Shown: in pieces, positions 57,730 through 64,000 of the stretch
Numbering within the stretch: position 1 is the first letter of the stretch
Layout: each line of letters starts with the position of its first letter
DNA from: Luidia sarsii
Taxonomy: Eukaryota > Echinodermata > Asteroidea > Paxillosida > Luidiidae
NCBI GenBank assembly: GCA_949987565.1
Contig: OX465104.1
Coordinates: 12,706,300-12,770,299 of the forward strand
Reading direction: 5' to 3'
DNA: 64,000 bases
Translations under genes and position numbers: made by a program
The notes under the pieces: model-generated
What the model was told of the DNA's origin: nothing
The model's database searches: none
Seen by the model: the letters and a program-made list of their open reading frames with translations, nothing else

Positions 57730-59329
57730 AAGGGAACAGATACTACGTCAGTGTCGAGTATCCGACAACAGCTGTGACCTCATCTTATATCTATGAGTGA
57801 CCTTTGACTCTATTTTCTAACCCTTTATCTAAAATCCTGAATGTAAACTTAATAAAACTTTCAATTTTGTAATGTTGGAGAGTGACAAGTTGGCCATTTT
57901 ACCAATTAGAAGGAAAGAGTTCAGTCAATGAATAGCTTGCTGAGATACTGGCTAGGTTATGACATGACTCAAATGGTCAGCAGCTTTTTGACTAGCCTTT
58001 CATCAATGCAGATTTTATGTTCTTTTTGTCACAAATGCCTTGTCTCATTTCCCCGAGTTTCCCCAGTCAGCCAGTCAGAAGAAAAATCTGACGCGCTATT
58101 TAGGCACTGTTTTACGCAGTTGGCCAATTAGAAAACACATCTTACGTCCTATGTAGGCAACATTTTGGATATAACATGATGTTTGCATCGAGGAGAATGT
58201 AATTCAAAGAGGTTTTGCCCTTACTTGACGTGATAAACACTGAGTGCTCAGTGCTTTGCCCGATGCCTGATAAAAATAATTCAGGTAGCTCAAGCAGGAT
58301 TTGAATTAGGCAAGATTTTGGTCTGCAGCATTTGGCCCTGAGCACACAGCGAAAATAGCAACATGCGCAACGTAGATGCTTTACCGTTCATGTCACATGC
58401 GTTTGTGTCTTGAGGAGCACCTTATGATCCTTATCTAATAAAAATGCATCCTGTAATCACATGCATAGATAAACTTGTTACCAGGCTGTGCATGAACGAA
58501 AATACAATGTACGGACATGTTCATTCCTGCAATTCGGTAAACGAAATGGAGCAAGAGGCGCAGACCAAGGCGGGGGTCAGGACAAGTCTACTGCTGTCAT
58601 GAACATCAGCACAACATGTGTGCGTGCGTGCCGCGGCCTATATGCATAAATGCTAAGTTGCATGCACCAGACGGAATTGTCGATCAAGATCGCTGCCATG
58701 GAGTGAACGAAAGTCGGTATCAAAATGTTTGATTCGATCGGCAAAATTGTCCTAAATCTTAATGGAATATATGTACCGGTAAAAATATGTTATTCTTTGT
58801 CATTTCGACTTAATCAAAAATAAAACAACACATATGAACCAATGTTCTGGGCTGATTTGATCAAGACTTATTACTACAAGTACAATCCCACTAATCCAAC
58901 TCTTTCAGGGCGGCTGATTGCATGCTGCTCATCATCAGCAGCGCAAAACGATCTTTGTTGGAAAGTTGCAACCCAATGTACTTTATATGTATTTCTACCA
59001 CACAGGCCTTGCCGACTTGGTGCCCTTCATTCCAACTTGATTTTTGGCGTTGAGGCCACCACCCCCCCTAAGAAAAATGTGTAGATAAAAATGGCCTTGT
59101 CATTCAGTGCCGGTTATTACGATCAAATATTCAAATTTCTGTTCAAATTGAAGACCGAATATTTGAATAGTTAATTATTGGAGCCTTAGTGTGCATTCTT
59201 ACAGCTTTTCAGTTAACTTTTCCCCATTCTGAAATCTTAAGCTTTTGCATCGTCATACAATTTCACCATCTTGCACAAAGGCACTTTTTGATACCTACAA
59301 CTACAGACCCAGAGCAGTGTTATACAGTG

Positions 59330-59830
59330 TAGCTACGTTGGTCGGCGGTGGACGGGGCCGACCAGCACGGGTAATTTCCGTCAACCACTCCTGGTGAAAA
59401 ACAATGCTTCCGACCGGCACTATTTTCACCCCATTATTATCCCAATCCATCTTTGGTTTCAGTAGTAAAATAAATTGAACTTTTTTGTAGCGTAAACATC
59501 TCGCTAATACTTCTGTTCTGGAAGTTCTGATCAGGCTTGATTAGTGCAGTGTACGTGTACGCAGCCATGCGGCCGCTGTGCATGTGCACTGTGCAGTATA
59601 CAGTGTGTGCAAAGACGTGTTGAGTCATGAGTCATACATGTGCAGCGCGTAGGCTGGTTTCGGCCCTACTGTAGTGTCACTAAATGGCTTTCCCTAGAGG
59701 CGGAAACCACACCTAGATTTGCCAACCTCGCTAACATCGTGAAGGGAAATCGGCCATAACTAAAATACGCTACTTTCATTGTTGGCTGGTGGAAGTCTAC
59801 TAATCATTGCATAATGCATACGTACCGAGT
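59330..59830. repeat. Family A repeat, long version (right)
   Basis: Mirror of 2385-2895, with GGTCGGCGGTGGACGGGGCC, GGCGGAAACCACACCTAG and GAAGTCTACTAATCATTGC. Confidence 0.75.
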
Positions 59831-60386
59831 ACACACACATTCAATTCAAACATGTACATTATCTTCAAGTTTTGTTGTTCACTTTACTTGTTCAGTTAAT
59901 GTTGTACAGAACACGATAAACAACAAAACTTGTAGTAAAGTTAATTCTATTGGTATCTACAACAGTACATGTAATACAAGTATTGTTGTCATCATTTTGA
60001 CCGCAGCCACTAATCACGAGGCTCCATTCACGAGAACGACTTCTTGTTGGTGAAATTTGAACCACCACTAAAAATACCCTAGCTATAACACTGACCCAGA
60101 GTATAGTATATTAAGTAGAGATTTTTTGTTGAGTTGTTCGCAATGTTGTGTTCAACTTCAACTAGTTTGCAGTTATCAACATGTAAACTACCGTATTCGA
60201 TTTGGCAAGATTTTAGTTCTAATACCGGAAATTACCTCACTGTAAAAGGGTGGAAAAAAGTCTGTAATAGACCACATATTGTTATGAAGACAATAGTTAT
60301 TGTTTTAGTTTTAATACCGGTAATACCCTCACCTTATATGAGTAGCAAAAGTTGGAAAAAATGCATGGTTATGTGGGGTTTGTATA

Positions 60387-61055
60387 CCCCCAGAACTGTG
60401 GGGTTCTACGTCGTCCGCTGCTCTCCCGACCGGAACCCCACAGATAACTAGGCTTTTTTCCCATAGGCTTCTGTGTAACGTTCACTAATGCTGTGGCATA
60501 GGGATCAGCAGGTTCAGCATAACTCTTAAAATACTGCTTCATTTGGCCCAAGATTTCTAGCAAATGTGGTTTACATACCACGCACCTGTGTGCAACTGTC
60601 CATTTGGCAAAAATGTGTTGATTTCAAAAAAAAATGGGCGAAAACCTCCCGGTTCGGTTGCAACATTCAAACGGCAGCTCCGTAACTGGCAGTCTCGTCC
60701 CTGTAGTACAGTATAGCGCCTTGCTGTGAAGACGTACAGGGGACCAGACTGCCAGTTGCGGCGCTGCCATTTGGATCTTGCGACCAAACCGGGAGGTTTT
60801 CGCCCATTTTTTTTTGGAAATCGACACATTTTCGCCAAATGGACAGTTGCACACAGGTGCGTGGTATGTAAACCACATTTGCTAGAAATCTTGGGCAAAA
60901 TGAAGCAGTATTTTATGAGTTATGCTGAACCTGCTGATCCCTATGCCACAGCATTAGTGAACGTTACACAGAAGCCTATGGGAAAAAAGCCTAGTTATCT
61001 GTGGGGTTCCGGTCGGGAGAGCAGCGGACGACGTAGAACCCCACAGTTCTGGGGG
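60387..61055. repeat. Secondary palindrome of hairpin-family elements near the right end
   Basis: Arms of about 323 bp (60387-60709 and 60734-61055) are inverted copies of the sequence found once at 769-1100. The outer ends are CCCCCAGAACTGTGGGG and its complement, and a spacer of about 24 bp lies between the arms. It was created by a second copy inserting head to head, or by local inverted duplication in this arm only. Confidence 0.88.
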
Positions 61056-61555
61056 TAGGGTTTGTAGCGAGAGCAGCAGATGCAGATGAATCGTTGGACG
61101 CTATTTCGGGCACTTTTAAGGCCTTCGGTTGAGAATTACTGTTTTTGTATATTAAACGCGGTGGGACACTAGTGCTACAGATAATCTCAAAACTCGTTTA
61201 AATTAAGGGGAGCTCCTATAGCGGCCCAGTAAGTGGGACAAGCTAATTATGTGCCTACAGCCAGAGAATTTGCCATGTTTATTGTGCCTGTACTGAGCTT
61301 GAGGCGGCGCTGTCTGTGAATGTGGCGTTCGCATTTGCGCAGTTGCAGTGCGCCGTAACTATAGAAAATGGAAATTACGTTACGGCTGCCGTAGCAATAG
61401 CCACTGCGTATTATTAATTATATTTATAATTACTGGCCTCCTTCCTTCCTCCCTCAATGCTAGCACTAGAACTAAGTAGAACTTACTAGTAATTACCGTC
61501 ATCACTCGGTCAACACCCACTACGTATTACTGACATTGGTCCAACCTCTGTACAT
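61056..61555. other. Right-arm DNA with no left-arm partner
   Basis: About 500 bp, including CTTGAGGCGGCGCTGTCTGT and a GC-richer stretch at 61300-61380, have no match in 430-1850. No gene was recognised. Confidence 0.45.
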
Positions 61556-62229
61556 GCATGGTCCAACCACGTGCTATTGAATGATAAGCCTTCTTTCCCT
61601 TTGTTGTGTCACCTTTGTAAACAGGGTGCCATGTGTTGTCCGAATTACGAAAATTATCATCCTATTCTCTAATATATGGAATGGTTTTATATCATGGCAA
61701 ACACCTATGAAACTTACTGTTAATGGTGAGTATCATTCTTAAGCCTTCGCGTCGACTATTTGGGGGAAAATGAAGATTCTTCTCGAAGATGAAAACGCAC
61801 GAGGATTCTTCAGAGCGTCCGCCATGTTGGTTTAAAACCACAGAGCTCTCCCTGTTTAACACTGACTGAGACCGCCCTCATGCGGCCAGTAATAATAATT
61901 TCAATTATTTCATTATTACTATTAGTCAGCGGCTCAAAAACTTTAACGCATGACTTTTCTCATCTTCAAAGCAATATGCGCCCCCTATAAACGGAAAATG
62001 AGGGCAGAATGATTGAAAAATGCTGAATGTTTCAATTTAAGGCTAAACTGTAAAAAAAAAAATGGGGCGGTTCAACAACATTTATTATTTTGCAAAGCAA
62101 CACGATAATATTCGTTTTATTCATTTTTTTATGGAACAAAGAACTGTATTATTTACATAAAATATTGCTCTTGTCTGCGTTTTTTTTCTCTGAAACGAAG
62201 TGATTATGTAGTTCGTTCCACTTCCACCC

Positions 62230-62740
62230 CGAGCAAACCATTTAGCGCAATGGACAAATTGGGGCGAAGTGGTAGTTCCTTCCCACCCTCCTACAAACCA
62301 CTGACCACATGGGACGAAAATGGGGCGATCGACGTTGTACTCTCAACGTCAATCCCCCGCCACCAGTGGGTGCACGGGGTGAAATGGGGGCGAAGTAGTA
62401 GTTGCTTCCCATACTCACACAAACCAGTGAGTGCATGGGACGAAATGTGGGCGAAGTGGAACTCCCTCATGATAGCCCCCACCACTAGTGGGAGCACGGG
62501 GTAAAATGGGGCGAAGTAGGTGTTCCTCCCACCCTCACACAAACCACTGAGCGCTTGGGACGAAAATGGGGTGAAGTGGTAGTCACTCCAATCCCTGCAC
62601 AAACCAATGAGCGCATGGGACGAAAATGGGGCGAAGTGGTAGACACTCCAACCCCCGCACAAACCAGAGGGTGCACGGGGCAAATTGGGGCGTGTTTGTT
62701 AAACCAATGAGCGAAATGGGGCGAATTTTACAATGGTTAA
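62230..62740. repeat. 60-bp minisatellite, about 8 degenerate copies
   Basis: Units contain GGGGCGAAGTGGTAG, a CTCC-rich stretch, CACAAACCA and TGAGCGCATGGGACGAAAAT. The period of 60 keeps frames open on both strands. It lies beyond the palindrome arm; its mirror, if any, would be outside the window. Confidence 0.88.
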
Positions 62741-64000
62741 ACAATCGCATCCATACCTTGTCTCACCCAGCATATGCATGAAATAACACATAGAGGGCGG
62801 TAACACACATAGAGGGCGGTATTTTTTTTTTTTCCTCTTTCTTCTTACAATATGTCTATTAAAATTGAGACGAATTCAACAAGCAGTGATTGGTCTGACG
62901 TTGCGAAATCCGGATATTTTTTGGTTCTTCAGAACTTGTTCCAGGTTTAAGGATACCATGGTCTTTCAAAACTTGACAACCCTTTCGGGCTTATTTTAAT
63001 AATATTGCTGTATTATAACAATAACACCATAAAGGTATGTCCTTATAATTATGTTTATCCCGTCAGTTTTCAATATTTAACAATCCCTATCTCATATCCT
63101 CTTGATCCCAATCTTATACCCCAAAGCATTTAATGTAGTCTGTCTTCAACAATTTCAACAATACTATCAGAACTCAATAAATCAACCCACACTTTGCATT
63201 TCCTCCGATAGAATGGAACTGTTTTATTATTATTATTTTTTTCAACTATAATACAAGTCCAGACCACAGTGCACACCAATATACAGTATCCAGATGGCTT
63301 ATCTGTAAGAGGGTCAGTTTGTGAGCCACTGTGCTCGTGCACAGTGGTCAGAAAACAAATAACATTCTAAAACAAATAACATTCTTTCTTTGGGAAAGGT
63401 TTCGGTAAAGTCAGAACGTCAGACCCTCTACTTTTTTGAGATTTGTATATTGGTTGTTGAATCAGTCAGCATTTGCAAATGGAACAAAAACCCAGCACAT
63501 TTTCATACAACAGACTTTAACCCATCTTCACGACACCAAAAGTACGACCTCAGCCACTTTGGTAAACCAAATGTCCAATTCTCACTTCAGGCAGGCTTCC
63601 CACTGCTTACCAGAACCGGTTTCAACAAAGGTTCTGAATTAAGTTTGCTGACTGAAGGAATAAGGAACAGAACTAGATATCATGCTAAGAATAGCTCAAA
63701 GCGACTCTTACCATCGGACAGAATTAGGTTCTACATACATTCTTACTGATCTCAAATGATTCATACCAAAGTAACTAATATTTAGCTGTCAGATGGACAA
63801 GCGAGAGAAGCCTGGTTGAAATCTCACAGTTGTTGGAGCTGTGTTGGAAATGTTTTGAGGAGAGCAAATCCTCTTAGAATGTAAAAAAAGGCAATGGTCA
63901 ATGAGTCTAAAAAGGTCTGCTAGTCCAGCAACGATTTAGTCGGGTTTCCTGCTTCCTTCTTGTATGACCAAGTGCTTGATATCAACGTGATTGCTCGAGG
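62741..64000. other. Right flank, no gene recognised
   Basis: Repeated CATAGAGGGCGGTA words occur at 62791-62821, followed by a T run. A forward frame of 119 codons at 63390-63749 matches no family that I know. AGAACGTCAGACCC followed by TTTGTATATTGG at about 63413-63455 loosely resembles the Penelope-type tails seen elsewhere in the window. Confidence 0.4.

Larger units (their letters stand above)
30869..62003 (-). repeat. Right arm of the giant inverted repeat
   Basis: This is the reverse-complement partner of 1 to 30831. It is about 300 bp longer in net terms. Private gains in this arm are a 54-bp repeat expansion, a 1195-bp TIR element and a second copy of a hairpin element. Private absences are the Penelope element, the 969-bp element, the TTAA element and the Penelope-tail insertion. 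The arm appears to run to 62003, opposite window base 1; whether it continues cannot be tested here. Confidence 0.97.

Noticed and set aside
1..62003. Very large transposon with 31-kb terminal inverted repeats (for example a Polinton)
   Set aside because: No DNA polymerase B, capsid-type or integrase genes are visible, the interior between the arms is only 37 bp, and the arms contain ordinary nested repeats rather than a coherent gene set.
62250..62683. Small proteins of 63 to 130 codons in the right flank
   Set aside because: They are explained by the 60-bp tandem repeat, which keeps frames open on both strands.

Overview
This is eukaryotic genomic DNA from a repeat-dense, AT-leaning region, most likely from a marine invertebrate. 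A deuterostome such as a lancelet, hemichordate or echinoderm is my guess. It rests on the abundance of TACATGTA-type words and GAGGGCGC/GCGCCCTC motifs, and on the mix of DIRS, Penelope and many small terminal-inverted-repeat (TIR) elements. It cannot be proved from this sequence. I see no intact host protein-coding gene. What coding signal exists is decayed retroelement domains plus a few exon-like fragments.

The dominant feature is a giant inverted repeat. Positions 1 to 30831 reappear as the reverse complement at 30869 to 62003, around a 37-bp spacer. The left arm matches up to the first base of the window, so the palindrome may continue outside it. The arms are not identical. In short stretches compared by eye they agree at about 93 to 100 percent. 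They also differ by whole mobile-element insertions with intact target duplications and by tandem-repeat copy number. They therefore behave like two independently evolving copies, or two haplotypes, placed head to head.

Layout of the left arm (mirrored on the right): 1-5600, dispersed repeats and hairpin elements; 5680-6910, small DNA transposons and a Penelope-tail insertion; 7060-7940, a CAGCCAGCTATCCAGCCACC minisatellite; 8240-9240, a tandem duplication of an exon-like module; 9566-18034, a complete-length but dead DIRS-type retrotransposon (inverted terminal repeats, gag, reverse transcriptase, RNase H, tyrosine recombinase); 20550-22775, a 44-bp satellite in three blocks; 22902-25830, a 2.9-kb foldback element with long TIRs; 25840-30480, unique-looking DNA with smaller repeats and two coding-like fragments; 30490-31206, the palindrome centre with twelve GAGGGCGC motifs in mirror order.

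Arm-specific events: the left DIRS carries a Penelope retroelement (RT and GIY-YIG) and a 969-bp TIR element. The right DIRS has a different filler at the Penelope site, a 1195-bp TIR element, and about 45 instead of about 8 copies of a 54-bp repeat. Beyond 62003 the right flank holds a 60-bp minisatellite and about 1.2 kb that I cannot assign.
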